Shown here piece after piece: positions 44,162 to 53,248 of a stretch of DNA of 64,000 nucleotides. Positions within the stretch are counted from its first letter, which is position 1; the number at the start of each line of letters is the position of its first letter. A model generated the notes under the pieces. The model was given only the letters and a program-made list of their open reading frames with translations, was not told where the DNA came from and did not search any database. Source of the DNA: Methanooceanicella nereidis (GTDB lineage Archaea; Halobacteriota; Methanocellia; Methanocellales; Methanocellaceae); NCBI RefSeq assembly GCF_021023085.1, contig NZ_PGCK01000002.1, positions 124,001 through 188,000 on the forward strand, given 5' to 3'. The translations under genes were made by a program, and so were the position numbers.

Positions 44162-45226
44162 TCATTTACATGATCCATAAAATCTTTTAAATACCCTGCA
44201 GATCGCAAGACTTATCCAGTATTGGGTATCTTCAGCCTTATCCTTAGACGATCCTTTTTTCTCCGGGACATAAGTTGTTTTCCATAAGCCGTTCATTTCC
44301 TGGTGCCCTATAAACCAGTTTAATCCCTTTCTTATATCCGCATCTTTCCCGGAAAAGCCCATCAGTGAAAGCGAGTCGAATGCTGTAAGCAGGTTCGGCC
44401 ACCAGAAAGGATACTGGAACCTTATCCAGTTACTTGCCGACATATAAGAAGAATATGAATCCTTTTTGAAAAACCTGGATTTCAACAGTTCCCCTGCAAG
44501 CCTTGCTTCCTCGCATTTCCTGTATTCCGGATGCGCCGCGAAAGCCCTGAGCACCATCCCGGTCCAGTTATGAGAGAACGGCCTGGACCGGTCCGGCTCC
44601 ACCGGCTCGCAATATTCGCTTGTAAGCCGGTATATCGTCTTCCTGTCAAATTTAACAGTCAATAAAGGTATCGTCCACCCGCCATCTTTCTGCCGCATCG
44701 GTAATAGCCATTTAAACCCTTTTTTGATCCGGGGGTCATCTGCATATCCGGCCCTGATCAAAAGCGCCATAATAGCCCCTGTATAATACGTAGCGTATTG
44801 ATTACCTATCATACCCCTGATATCCCCCTCATCAGTCTGGCATGAAAAAAGAAACTCGGCAGCCTTTTCAGCGGCAGGATGTTCTTTTGTGATCTCATAC
44901 TTTTCCACGAGATACCTGAACTGCTTCCATGTCTCGACAAGCCGGTAATGATGCCCGGGATAAACAACTATTTGCTTACCGGGATATTTCCATGTTCCGT
45001 CAGCCTGTTGTTTCCTGATGATCTTTTGTGCTTCCGGTAATTTCCATAATTGACTGACAGGCCCGGATTCTTCATCCAGCAGGTCTCGTTTAACATAATA
45101 TATGATAGCCTCATTGTTCGAGGATAAAAACGCAGGTATAGGATCATATTTTAAGTGCTCAGACCATATAGCCATAATATACTCCGGGTAACTATTAAGG
45201 ATCATGTGATGCATTTTTATGATCAT
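44162..45226 (-). CDS. Prenyltransferase/squalene-oxidase-repeat protein
   Basis: 354 residues. Alpha-alpha toroid repeats typical of the squalene cyclase / prenyltransferase superfamily recur: IIRKQQADGTWKYP, AAEFLFSCQTDEGDIRG, FKWLLPMRQKDGGWTIPL and LNWFIGHQEMNGLWKTTY (QW-like). The DxDD catalytic acid of cyclases is not seen, so cyclisation is doubtful. It resembles the orphan members of the family used in other metabolism. It is alone between a zinc-ribbon gene and fdhB. The exact start among ATGs near the 5' end is uncertain. Confidence 0.75.
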   Translation of the reverse strand: MIIKMHHMILNSYPEYIMAIWSEHLKYDPIPAFLSSNNEAIIYYVKRDLLDEESGPVSQLWKLPEAQKIIRKQQADGTWKYPGKQIVVYPGHHYRLVETWKQFRYLVEKYEITKEHPAAEKAAEFLFSCQTDEGDIRGMIGNQYATYYTGAIMALLIRAGYADDPRIKKGFKWLLPMRQKDGGWTIPLLTVKFDRKTIYRLTSEYCEPVEPDRSRPFSHNWTGMVLRAFAAHPEYRKCEEARLAGELLKSRFFKKDSYSSYMSASNWIRFQYPFWWPNLLTAFDSLSLMGFSGKDADIRKGLNWFIGHQEMNGLWKTTYVPEKKGSSKDKAEDTQYWISLAICRVFKRFYGSCK

Positions 45227-45396
45227 ATTTATTTTATATGTAAGATAACGACGGTGTTTTAGACCTGAAAATTATCAAGCCCTATTATAATTTACATTGA
45301 CCGTATAGAATAGAAACTATAACTTTGTTCTTATAGGTACGTTTTATAATTACGGAACAGGTGTGAAAAAATTATCTACGGTTTAATAAAAAAAAT

Positions 45397-45421
45397 AATA
45401 ATGGGTATCACACCCATTATT
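45397..45421. terminator. Bidirectional terminator after fdhB
   Basis: AATAATGGGT (45397-45406) pairs perfectly with ACCCATTATT (45412-45421) around a five-base loop, with A/T runs on both sides. On the minus strand it lies ten bases after fdhB and is followed by eight T. Confidence 0.75.
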
Positions 45422-45430
45422 TTATTTATT

Positions 45431-46579
45431 TTACAAGGATGTAAGTTCATCGAACTTCTTGAATATCCTTTCGTAGTCCTTGCCGGACTGCTGGAAGAAG
45501 GTCGAGAGCGGTATCTCTACAGGACAAACATCCTCGCACTGCCCGCAGTTCACACAGTCGCTGGCAAGGTGGGCGGCCCTGGTGAACTGAAGTTTGGGTG
45601 ACACGGGGTATTTGTTAGTCTCGAACCAGTACGGCTCGGTACTCTCTATCTTACAGTCAGCGCAAAGGCATACGGGGCATACCTTGATGCATCCGAGGCA
45701 CTTTATGCACTTTGAGAACTGCTGGAGCCAGTACTCCTCTTTCTTCGCATCATCGACGAAGTCATGCTTCTGCCACTTTTCGGCAAGCTTCAGCATGGAC
45801 TTTTCAATGCTGTCGCGGATCTCGATACCCTTGGGTATTGGTTCCGTAGCGATGACAGCGTTGGCCTTGATGGCGCCGTCGATAAGTTCGGCACCGAGGT
45901 CGGAGCAGACCTCTACGAATGTCGCCCTGCCGGCGTCAGACCCGATTACTCCCCAGTTGCCGCATGCGATATCCATTACTCTGGGTATCTTGACTTCGCA
46001 GCGACGACAGTTAGCCCTTCTGCCGTAGCCCAGCTCTTCGAGCTCGTCGATCTTGATCTCCTTGTGCTGGTGATCTTTGGTCTCGATAATGAAGTTGCCC
46101 TTCGCTATCTCCTCTTTGACCACGTCCTGCGGGTTCACCTCATAGAACTTTTGTATCATTTCCTGTGCCTTTACTGGGGGCAGAGTGCCGCCGCAGTTAA
46201 GGCCGATCAGGACAAGGTTATCGAGGTTTATAACACCCTTTTCGGCCATTTTCTTTATAGCCATAGCGTCGCAACCGACACCGACGACCGCGATCTTAAG
46301 GCCCTTTGCGTCATCGAGATACTTGTGCAGGAACTTGGACTGAAGCAGGGGTGCGCAGTGCAGTGACCCGGATATCTCGGATATCTTTGCCGGGTCGGTG
46401 ACGAGCGTTGGCACGCCGTCATATATGTCCTTGCCTCTGCCCATTGCCAGGACAGCATCCACCATCTTGTTCTCTAACAGGTACTTTAATATTGCCGTTA
46501 CAGCTCCGCCGCACTCGCCTTTTGCCTGTATGCCGGCGTCCGCTGCCTTAACATAGAACTTGTCTCCAATGTTTACCAT
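45431..46579 (-). CDS. fdhB: F420-reducing formate dehydrogenase, beta subunit
   Basis: 382 residues of the FrhB/FdhB family; it passes electrons from FdhA to coenzyme F420 through FAD and Fe-S clusters. Seen: the N-terminal AAxDAGIQAKGECGGAVTA region, RRCEVKIPRVMDIACGNWGV with its metal/FAD-site cysteines, and two ferredoxin clusters, CIKCLGCIKVCPVC and CVNCGQCEDVCP, near the C-terminus. ATG at 46579 is preferred to GTG at 46588, because AGGTGAT is spaced four bases before it. Its site overlaps the fdhA stop. The protein is cytoplasmic, and fdhA is upstream in the operon. Confidence 0.97.
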   Translation of the reverse strand: MVNIGDKFYVKAADAGIQAKGECGGAVTAILKYLLENKMVDAVLAMGRGKDIYDGVPTLVTDPAKISEISGSLHCAPLLQSKFLHKYLDDAKGLKIAVVGVGCDAMAIKKMAEKGVINLDNLVLIGLNCGGTLPPVKAQEMIQKFYEVNPQDVVKEEIAKGNFIIETKDHQHKEIKIDELEELGYGRRANCRRCEVKIPRVMDIACGNWGVIGSDAGRATFVEVCSDLGAELIDGAIKANAVIATEPIPKGIEIRDSIEKSMLKLAEKWQKHDFVDDAKKEEYWLQQFSKCIKCLGCIKVCPVCLCADCKIESTEPYWFETNKYPVSPKLQFTRAAHLASDCVNCGQCEDVCPVEIPLSTFFQQSGKDYERIFKKFDELTSL

Positions 46580-46584
46580 CTCGA

Positions 46585-48651
46585 TCACCTCGCCTTTACC
46601 TTTTCAACTGAAACGGCACAGTATTTCAGCTCCGGCATCTTCGAGAGCGGGTCTCTCGCTGTATTGGTCAGCAGGTTAGCAGGGCATTCCCTGAAGTGGA
46701 ACGTCATGTTCAAGACGCCCTTCGGTATGTCCTTCGTTACCAGTGCATTGGTCTCGACCTCTCCACGGCGGCTCTTAAGCAAGACACGGTCGCCTTTCTT
46801 GATGCCCAGTTCGGCGGCGTCAGCCTCGCTTATCTCGACAAAGCCTGTTGGTACCTCGTTGTGGAGCTGCTTGGACCTTCTGGTCTGGGTACCTGAGTGG
46901 TAGTGGAACAGCAGCCTGCCTGTCATCAGCGCGAACGGATATTCCTCGTCGGGGACTTCCGCAGGAGGCTTGTAGTCTATTCCAAAGAAGTTGCCCAGGC
47001 CGTCGGCTGTCGCGAACTTCTGTGTGTGAAGTATCGGGGTACCGGGGTGGTCTGCGGTGGGGCACGGCCATACAAGCGCTTCAGGCTTTTCGAGCCTGGC
47101 ATAGGTCATACCGCCATACTGGGGGGTCACCCTAGCCATATCGTTGAAGACTTCCTCGGCGCTCTTGAAATCGAATCCTTTCAGCCCAAGCTTCTGACCG
47201 AGCAGGCTTAAGATCTCCCAGTCGGGCTTCGCCTCTCCCGGTGCATCTACAGCCTTCCTTACACGCTGCACACGCCTTTCGCCACTCGTGAACGTTCCGT
47301 CTTTCTCTGCCCAGCATGCCGCAGGTAATACTACATCGGCCAGCTGTGCGGTCTCGGTCAGGAAAATATCCTCGACCACAGAGAATTCGAGCTTACTAAG
47401 GCATTCCCTCACATGGTTGATATCCGGGAACGATATCATCGGGTTCTCACCAAGCATGAACATCGCTTTGACCCTGTCACCGCAGGCGTCTATCTGTTCC
47501 ATGAGAGTGAGGCCGTAGTTACCCGGCAGCCCTTCTACGCCCCATGCCTGTTCCATCTTCTTGCGGTTCTCTTCCAGCTCGACTTTCTGATATCCGGAGT
47601 AAACGTTCGGGTAAGCTCCCATATCGCATGCGCCCTGCACGTTGTTCTGGCCCCTGAGAGGGTTAATTCCGGTTCCCGGCCTTCCAATATTGCCGGTCAG
47701 CATAGCGAGGTTCGCCAGTGACCTGACATTGTCCGTGCCGCTAGTGGTCTCGGTTATGCCAAGGCAGTATACGATAGCAGCGTTCTTTGCGCTGGCATAC
47801 TTTAACGCTATTTCCTTGACAAGTTCCGTGGGCGTTCCTGTCAGCGCTTCTACGTCAGCGTATTTCTCGACGGTCTTCTTCAGTTCTTCAAAGTCCTTCG
47901 TCTTGTTCTTTATGAACTCCATGTCCGCTTTGCCCTCTTTGATGATCCAGTACATCATAGAGTTGATAAGAGGTATGACGGTGGACGGGTTGAACCTCAT
48001 ATAAATGTGGGCTTTCCTTGCCGTAAGGGTATAACGCGGGTCAGCGACTATTAATGTCGTGCCTTTCTCCTTGGCCTGTATAAGACGCCTGCCCACTAGC
48101 GGATGTGCTTCCATCGCATTGGAGCCTATGACGAATATACAGTCCGCGTTAAGAAGGTCCGCGAACGGGTTTGTAGCCGCTCCTGAACCCAGGGAAAGCG
48201 ACAGGCCTGCCACTGACGGGCCATGGCATATACGGGCACAGTTGTCCACGTTGTTCGTCTTGAACCCGACCCTTGCCAGCTTGTTCATTAGGTAGCATTC
48301 CTCGTTCGGCACCCTGCAGGATACCTGGAATGCAAGGGCGTCAGGCCCGTATTTTCCATATACCTCTTTCAGTTTGCTTGCGACCAGGTCAAGCGCTTCA
48401 TCCCACGACGCCTCGACAAATTTGCCATCTTTCTTGATCAATGGCTTTGTAAGCCTGTCGGGGCTGTGAATGAATTCATAGCACCCATATCCCTTCGGAC
48501 ATAATTTTCCTTCGTTAACCGGACTTCTTTTCCATGGTTCGACTCCCACGACTTTCCCATCTTTCACAACGAGGTTAAGGCCGCAGCCTACCCCGCAAAA
48601 TGGACAAGTCGTCGGAACATACTTAATTTCGGGAACTTTTTGTTGGTTCAT
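46585..48651 (-). CDS. fdhA: F420-reducing formate dehydrogenase, alpha (molybdopterin) subunit
   Basis: 688 residues, DMSO-reductase family. The Fe4S4 cysteines CPFCGVGC (16, 19, 23) and the fourth at KLCPKGYG (51) are intact. The catalytic residue is Cys142 (ICHGPS), with Arg-Ile before it where E. coli FdhF has selenocysteine; the molybdopterin-guanine dinucleotide loops LGENPMISFPD and GERRVQRV follow. The complex oxidises formate and reduces F420, giving electrons for methanogenesis. ATG at 48651 with GAGGTAT upstream is chosen over 48669. No formate transporter fdhC lies beside it. Confidence 0.97.
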   Translation of the reverse strand: MNQQKVPEIKYVPTTCPFCGVGCGLNLVVKDGKVVGVEPWKRSPVNEGKLCPKGYGCYEFIHSPDRLTKPLIKKDGKFVEASWDEALDLVASKLKEVYGKYGPDALAFQVSCRVPNEECYLMNKLARVGFKTNNVDNCARICHGPSVAGLSLSLGSGAATNPFADLLNADCIFVIGSNAMEAHPLVGRRLIQAKEKGTTLIVADPRYTLTARKAHIYMRFNPSTVIPLINSMMYWIIKEGKADMEFIKNKTKDFEELKKTVEKYADVEALTGTPTELVKEIALKYASAKNAAIVYCLGITETTSGTDNVRSLANLAMLTGNIGRPGTGINPLRGQNNVQGACDMGAYPNVYSGYQKVELEENRKKMEQAWGVEGLPGNYGLTLMEQIDACGDRVKAMFMLGENPMISFPDINHVRECLSKLEFSVVEDIFLTETAQLADVVLPAACWAEKDGTFTSGERRVQRVRKAVDAPGEAKPDWEILSLLGQKLGLKGFDFKSAEEVFNDMARVTPQYGGMTYARLEKPEALVWPCPTADHPGTPILHTQKFATADGLGNFFGIDYKPPAEVPDEEYPFALMTGRLLFHYHSGTQTRRSKQLHNEVPTGFVEISEADAAELGIKKGDRVLLKSRRGEVETNALVTKDIPKGVLNMTFHFRECPANLLTNTARDPLSKMPELKYCAVSVEKVKAR

Positions 48652-49269
48652 AATATACCTCAATGCCATATTTTGGTACTCTTCCGAGATTTGTCAAAAA
48701 CACACTTTAAAAGTGCATTTATAAAGAGCGAGTTTAATTGAACGCATTAAATAGTTATCGTAAAAAGTTACTTAATCTGAAAATAGTAATTTGTTATGAT
48801 AACATCACTATTTTTATCAAAAATGAAAATCGTAGTATATCACAATTTATTTGGTATATTGAGTGTATAATTTTTAAAAAATTGTGTTTAATGTATAATA
48901 TTATATCAATTATGATGTAAAATAAATCTACTAAACGCTACCTTTTTTCGAAAATCTTAATAATATATTTAAAAAAGGGATTACATAGTTCAAAATATAA
49001 TGTAATCATTTTTGATTACTTATATGAATAATGTTAATCAATATAGACATCTAAAAAACATACTATATTTACAAATTTTAACTTTATCAGAAAAGATATT
49101 TATTAATGAAATCATTGACTATGCCATAAATATACATCTAAATACGAGTGCACTTAAGACTATACCTGCTACAGGGATTTTAATTATATGCGATCTTAAA
49201 TATTATTGATACCCTTAGTAGAAAGCCATTAAAGTCAACTATACAAAACCGATCATTAACATAATCATT
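48652..49269. other. AT-rich gene-free stretch upstream of fdhA
   Basis: About 620 bases, over 75 percent A/T by eye, with stop-rich frames; two short frames (48738-48920 and 49012-49209) have Ile/Asn-rich products and no ribosome binding site and are not credited. It contains the fdhA promoter near its left end. Confidence 0.4.
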
Positions 49270-49490
49270 CTCGTTCGGCGAGGCTTTTAGGGTTTGCCCG
49301 AGCATAGCGAGGGATACGTAGATGGCATGGTAATGGACGCGGCCTCAGTCCGCGTCGCTTAGGGCTTGCGAGCACAGCCTGGCGAAGCCATGACTGTGCC
49401 GGGTGCAAGACCGGCCATGACATTGGAGCACCCTAAACACCGAGTAGCGAGCGACCAAAGGGAGTGAGCGTCGAACCGCTTGAAAGAAAA
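49270..49490. ncRNA. GC-rich structured block, possible RNA or repeat element
   Basis: A sharp GC-rich island in AT-rich DNA, 72 bases from tRNA-Ser. Hairpins follow one another on the plus strand: CTCG/CGAG (49270-49282), GACGCGG-CCTCAGT-CCGCGTC (49336-49356), GCACAG/CTGTGC (49372-49399) enclosing TGGC-GAA-GCCA, and GGGTGC/GCACCC (49401-49433). The 3' part, GTAGCGAGCGACC then GGGAGTGAGCGTCG, resembles the GAGCGAGC mosaics found between genes in prokaryotes. No gene frame is seen. The strand is undecided. Confidence 0.35.
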
Positions 49491-49560
49491 AAAACAAAAG
49501 ACAAACGAGAAAATCCTAATAGATAAACTTTATAGAAAAACAATCATCATCAGAAAGAAG

Positions 49561-49646
49561 CGCTGAGGAAGGGATTTGAACCCCTGCGAGACCGAAGCCT
49601 CACCAGCTCTCAAGGCTGGCGCCGTAGTCCACTTGGCTACCTCAGC
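49561..49646 (-). tRNA. tRNA-Ser(TGA)
   Basis: Acceptor GCTGAGG pairs with CCTCAGC with discriminator G; anticodon stem CCAGC/GCTGG encloses CTTGAGA (anticodon TGA). A long variable arm (TGAGGCTTCGGTCTCGC) marks it as class II serine, and the T arm reads AGGGG-TTCAAAT-CCCTT. It has no intron and CCA is not encoded. Confidence 0.95.
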
Positions 49647-49773
49647 ATTTTTTACGGCCATATAAGGCGAGATATGAAATGTACTTAACACATATAAAGT
49701 TTATCTTATTACACCACGGGAACCCATGTAACTGAAAGTTTTAATATACACTAGGCATATTATAAAGGTTATC

Positions 49774-50193
49774 ATGGCGACCCGTTACATTGTCGGCTGC
49801 GGAGCGGTGGTCCGTAATAAGGACGGCAAATACCTCATGGTCAAACAGATGAACGGCTACTGGCGGAGTAAGTGGATCTTCCCGGGCGGAAAGCTCGAGT
49901 TAGGGGAGACTCTCGAAGATTGCGCGAGAAGAGAATTGATCGAGGAGACAGGATGCGATTTTGAGATCAGCAGGCAGATCGGCGCCTATGTATCCTATGA
50001 TCCCGCCACTGAGCATGAGAAACAGGTGGTCCTGGTTTATTACCTCGGGAATTATACATGCGGTGAGCTCAGGATAGGGGATGGCGTGACAGAGGTCGGA
50101 TGGTTCTATTTCGACGAGATAGAGAACATGACGGCTGAAGGCAAAGTGCCGAAGATCATTTTCCAGGTGGCGCTCGACTCAATACACAAATAG
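49774..50193 (+). CDS. Nudix hydrolase
   Basis: 139 residues. A complete Nudix box GGKLELGETLEDCARRELIEETG near residues 38-60 binds the divalent metal. It opens with TRYIVGCGAVVRNKDGKYLMVKQ, typical of MutT-like enzymes that hydrolyse nucleoside diphosphate derivatives. The substrate cannot be told. An AAGGTTAT site precedes ATG; the gene stands alone next to tRNA-Ser. Confidence 0.93.
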   Translation: MATRYIVGCGAVVRNKDGKYLMVKQMNGYWRSKWIFPGGKLELGETLEDCARRELIEETGCDFEISRQIGAYVSYDPATEHEKQVVLVYYLGNYTCGELRIGDGVTEVGWFYFDEIENMTAEGKVPKIIFQVALDSIHK

Positions 50194-50385
50194 AATTATA
50201 CGTGGCGTCATAAAAATTTACGTAAACAGGTTTTAATTTTAAATGATCTGTCCTGTTTACTCATAATTGTTTCATGGGACATATAACAGCCCTGTGGCTT
50301 AAATTTCGCATATTACTTTACAAACATATTAATTTGGGTTAAAAATACCTATTTTTATAGTAATTATTATGGGGGCGCCTGTATC

Positions 50386-50592
50386 ATGGATGGTATTTTA
50401 TGGTTTGCTGCCGGTGTGCTGCTGATCCTGCTTTTGGCCACGTTCTTAGCCATATCATTATTGTATAAATGGATAAGCGACCTTACTAACGAGGCACTGG
50501 TGCTGCAGGAACGTATGAACTCGGCGTATAGCCGCATGAACAACCTGGAAATTTTTATAAACTCTTTTAAGACCTATAAAGAAAGCTTATGA
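50386..50592 (+). CDS. Small membrane protein with a coiled-coil tail
   Basis: 68 residues. One membrane helix near the N-terminus (LWFAAGVLLILLLATFLAISLLY), then an amphipathic coiled coil (LTNEALVLQERMNSAYSRMNNLEIFINSF). No motif; a GGGGG-type site precedes the start. It could be a small subunit or anchor. It converges on the MC1 gene. Confidence 0.6.
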   Translation: MDGILWFAAGVLLILLLATFLAISLLYKWISDLTNEALVLQERMNSAYSRMNNLEIFINSFKTYKESL

Positions 50593-50603
50593 TAAAATAA
50601 GAA

Positions 50604-50624
50604 CGGAAGGAGATTTTCCTTCCG
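50604..50624. terminator. Hairpin between converging genes
   Basis: CGGAAGGA (50604-50611) pairs with TCCTTCCG (50617-50624), eight pairs with a five-base loop, between the small membrane protein and MC1 stop codons. Confidence 0.55.
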
Positions 50625-50649
50625 GCATCATGAAATTGATCTAATTTGT

Positions 50650-51042
50650 CTATTTCTTCTTTGCTGCGGGCTTGGCCTTCTCTGCAGCTGCCTTCTTGGG
50701 GACCTTGAAGAGTTCCTTCGGGTTCCTCTCAAGCTTGACATACTGGAGCTGGGCGGTACCAACCTTCTCGACGTTTGCCTTGTAGATCTTGCCCTTGTTC
50801 TTCTTTGCAGCTTCCTGGATCCATGACGGAGCGTTCTTCGGTACGGCTACGAGTTCCCTCTTTCCGACGAAGTAGTGTAGCTTCTTTGTGCCCTTCTCCC
50901 TCAGTACGATGTTGCTGAAACCGCGGTTTGCGACCTTCAATGCTGCATCTCTGGGCTGTGCGCCGCTGAATGTTCCGACTTCTTCTCCCTTCTCGCTGAT
51001 TAGGCCGAAGTTTCTCTTTTCCCTACCTTCAGTTGTTGCTAT
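50650..51042 (-). CDS. MC1 chromatin protein
   Basis: About 130 residues, basic. The MC1 fold is seen in KRNFGLISEKGEEVGTFSGAQPRDAALKVANRG (strand-strand-helix), IVLREKGTKKLHYFVGKRE and APSWIQEA, followed by an extended C-terminus and a lysine/alanine tail (AAAEKAKPAAKKK). MC1 bends and coats DNA in Methanosarcinales and Methanocellales. Start: a GTG at 51051 lies inside the AGGGAGTGAT ribosome binding site (51047-51056), so it is unlikely; the codon four bases after that site is ATA at 51042. Without it the first usable start would lose the conserved start of the domain. Confidence 0.92.
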   Translation of the reverse strand: MATTEGREKRNFGLISEKGEEVGTFSGAQPRDAALKVANRGFSNIVLREKGTKKLHYFVGKRELVAVPKNAPSWIQEAAKKNKGKIYKANVEKVGTAQLQYVKLERNPKELFKVPKKAAAEKAKPAAKKK

Positions 51043-51051
51043 GTTAATCAC

Positions 51052-51454
51052 TCCCTGTTTAACGCAATTGTAAATTGTATAAGAGATTGATACTCGTGAA
51101 TATAAATCTTTCGGTAAGTAGGGGTAAAACTTACAAAATAGATAGATTATCTAATAAATTTTATATTTGCAAGTTCCAGTTATAATCGGCTAGCGCATAA
51201 TAAAATACCCCGGTTAAATAAAAATTGAGTCTAAATTTTACTTTTGTGAAAAAGCGATGCCATAATATGGTAAGGAGAATGGTGGCCTAAAGTACATATT
51301 ATTGATGTCAAAAAACGAAAAGTTTATATATCAAATACTTAATTTATTTCATTTTTTTGTATAAAAAAATTGATGAATTATTTCAAAAAATATAAAAATA
51401 GACAGGAGCCTGAGCAGGCTCAAGGATAATAAAAACCGCTAACGTAAGTAAGAT
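51052..51454. other. Intergenic region with the MC1 promoter
   Basis: About 400 bases, AT-rich, no gene. On the minus strand GATTTATATTC at 51099-51109 is a good TATA box for MC1, and a similar AT-rich element near 51320-51340 is not tied to any gene. Confidence 0.4.
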
Positions 51455-52441
51455 CTATATTTTACCTGTTCCCGGCCTTGCAAAAAATACCCAGCAGTCA
51501 TAGATGCTCTTTTCGTCCTGGTTATCTATTACCTCGCCTTCCACACCCATGGCTTTAAAGGACTCTGCAAGGAAATCCATCTCATCATTCTGGTTCACGG
51601 TCAACAGAATGAACCCCCCGTCCTTTAAAAGCTTCAGGGACTCATGGAATATGTTCCTCCAGATCTCTTTGTTGAACTCGTATATCGCACCGAGCATGAA
51701 TCCTATGACAGCATCATATTTTTTATCCATGTGTTTTGAAAGTTCAGTAGCGTCGACGACCATCGTGTCCCGGGGCTTTAATGTGCCGTGATATAGCCCA
51801 TTGCACACCGCACATCGGTCGTTGTCTATGGAAATGATGCTCTTGAACAGCGGCCTCGCCGGCACGGTGGACATGCCGTTGCCGCAGCATATCTCCAGCG
51901 CGTTCATCCCCTTCAGGTCATACTCGTATTTTGCCGACAGTGCTTTTATAAGCGACCTTATACGTTCATTCCTTTTTTTGTTAAACACGAAGGATTTTGG
52001 GTCCTTTACGACATCGCAGTCACATAGCGACCCTTCCGCAAGGCTTACGCTTAAGTATTCCCTGACTGCCTCGCCGAATTTGGCCTGATCGACCTTTTTT
52101 GTTTTTATAGAGCGAGCTACACCGGAGGATAGTATCTCATTTACCATCTTCTCGGTCTGTTTTTTCATGGCGGTAGCTTCTGGATAGGGAATGACGAACC
52201 AAAAGTCCCCTTCAGGATGTTTATTCTTGAAAGATACTCCAAGTGTAGAGCCATTTTTATCTGCTATCAGGAGAGCACTCTCGATCGCGCCTTCGTTCAG
52301 TATCCTCAATTTATCAAGATAATCAAGTGTTCTCAGGTTCATGTTAAGCGACTCAAAACTACACTCTATTAGAAATACGTCCTCATTACCCGGATCCACT
52401 ATCTTTTGAAGGAGCATACAGACTAATCTGCGCTTACCCAT
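51455..52441 (-). CDS. SAM-dependent methyltransferase
   Basis: 328 residues from ATG 52441 (a TTG 13 codons earlier is open). Residues 1-150 are unrecognised; the C-terminal half is a class I methyltransferase with ALEICCGNGMST (SAM site near residue 202), VVDATELSKHMDKKYDAVIG and a late LLKDGGFILLTVNQNDE strand. The Cys-Cys in the G-loop (EICCGNG) is unusual. The substrate is unknown. It diverges from the gene at 52550. Confidence 0.75.
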   Translation of the reverse strand: MGKRRLVCMLLQKIVDPGNEDVFLIECSFESLNMNLRTLDYLDKLRILNEGAIESALLIADKNGSTLGVSFKNKHPEGDFWFVIPYPEATAMKKQTEKMVNEILSSGVARSIKTKKVDQAKFGEAVREYLSVSLAEGSLCDCDVVKDPKSFVFNKKRNERIRSLIKALSAKYEYDLKGMNALEICCGNGMSTVPARPLFKSIISIDNDRCAVCNGLYHGTLKPRDTMVVDATELSKHMDKKYDAVIGFMLGAIYEFNKEIWRNIFHESLKLLKDGGFILLTVNQNDEMDFLAESFKAMGVEGEVIDNQDEKSIYDCWVFFARPGTGKI

Positions 52442-52549
52442 TTTATATGTTCTGCTTTTGTATGAAAGAACTTCAACCAATGAATAAATTTAACTTTATA
52501 ACTATACAAATAATAATATAATAAAAAATCATAAAAAATTACATGAGGG

Positions 52550-53137
52550 ATGTGCATTCCGGGCAGGAACAGAACTTTAAAGAATGTGCATAAGATCAGT
52601 ATCTCGCTGTCTGCAGAGGTGCTCGACTGGGTATATAAAAATAAGGGTGATATGAAAGTATCCACCTTTATCAATAAAGCCCTTAAAGACAGGATGACCG
52701 GCGGATCCGGCCTATCCTGCAACGTATGCGAAGAGCTCCGCATCATAGAGAACAGGCTAAAAAGGCTCGAGGAGGACATACACGACCTGAGGATGATAAA
52801 GACGAAGAAAGCCGGGACATTGAGCGCTAAAGAACATATCTCGATACTCTCCGCCCGGCCTAAGGAAGTTTTTGGGGAACTTGTCAACATTAAAAATGTT
52901 TCTGCAAATAACGCCATGGCGGTCTATCAGGAGCTTTTACCATTCATTCAGAAAAAGAAGGTCATCGATAGGGAAGTAGTCCTTAAAGAGCTTTTTCCAA
53001 ACACCGGTTCTTCTATCACCAATAACATTAATTACTGGTACAATGCCTGTCGGGGGGTCCTTGACCACCTTATCGAGCGCGGCGATGTGATAAAGGTTGA
53101 CAAGAATAAATATAAGTGGATAGGAAAAAGGCCATAA
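52550..53137 (+). CDS. Helix-rich possible DNA-binding protein, unknown
   Basis: 195 residues. The N-terminus KISISLSAEVLDWVYKNKGDMKVSTFINKALKDRM reads like a ribbon-helix-helix strand and two helices, next comes a CNVCEELRIIENRLKRLEEDIHDLRM coiled coil with a CxxC, and the C-terminal VIDREVVLKELFPNTGSSITNNINYWYNACRGVLDHLIERGDVIKV resembles a winged helix. No homologue is recognised. GTG at 52586 is the alternative start at the first strand. It lies 112 bases before the structured RNA candidate. Confidence 0.65.
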   Translation: MCIPGRNRTLKNVHKISISLSAEVLDWVYKNKGDMKVSTFINKALKDRMTGGSGLSCNVCEELRIIENRLKRLEEDIHDLRMIKTKKAGTLSAKEHISILSARPKEVFGELVNIKNVSANNAMAVYQELLPFIQKKKVIDREVVLKELFPNTGSSITNNINYWYNACRGVLDHLIERGDVIKVDKNKYKWIGKRP

Positions 53138-53218
53138 AAACATATGATACATTAATTTTCGCCAAAAATATTAACCCTTGGATAGTTTAGAACGCAGATG
53201 CGATTTCTATTAATAAAA

Positions 53219-53230
53219 TATATATAAATA
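53219..53230 (+). promoter_or_regulatory. TATA box of the structured RNA
   Basis: TATATATAAATA runs into the RNA start about 20-25 bases downstream, the normal archaeal distance. No ribosome binding site or start codon follows. Confidence 0.6.
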
Positions 53231-53248
53231 TGTAATCATTATACTTTT

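Noticed and set aside
48223-48228. Selenocysteine in FdhA
   Set aside because: The catalytic position (residue 142) is encoded by a Cys codon; there is no TGA in the frame.
48541-48580. tRNA-like GGTTCGACTCCC in fdhA
   Set aside because: No acceptor, D or anticodon stems around it; it lies inside a conserved coding region.
48738-49209. Two short frames upstream of fdhA
   Set aside because: Ile/Asn/Lys-rich products expected from AT-rich noncoding DNA, with no start signals.
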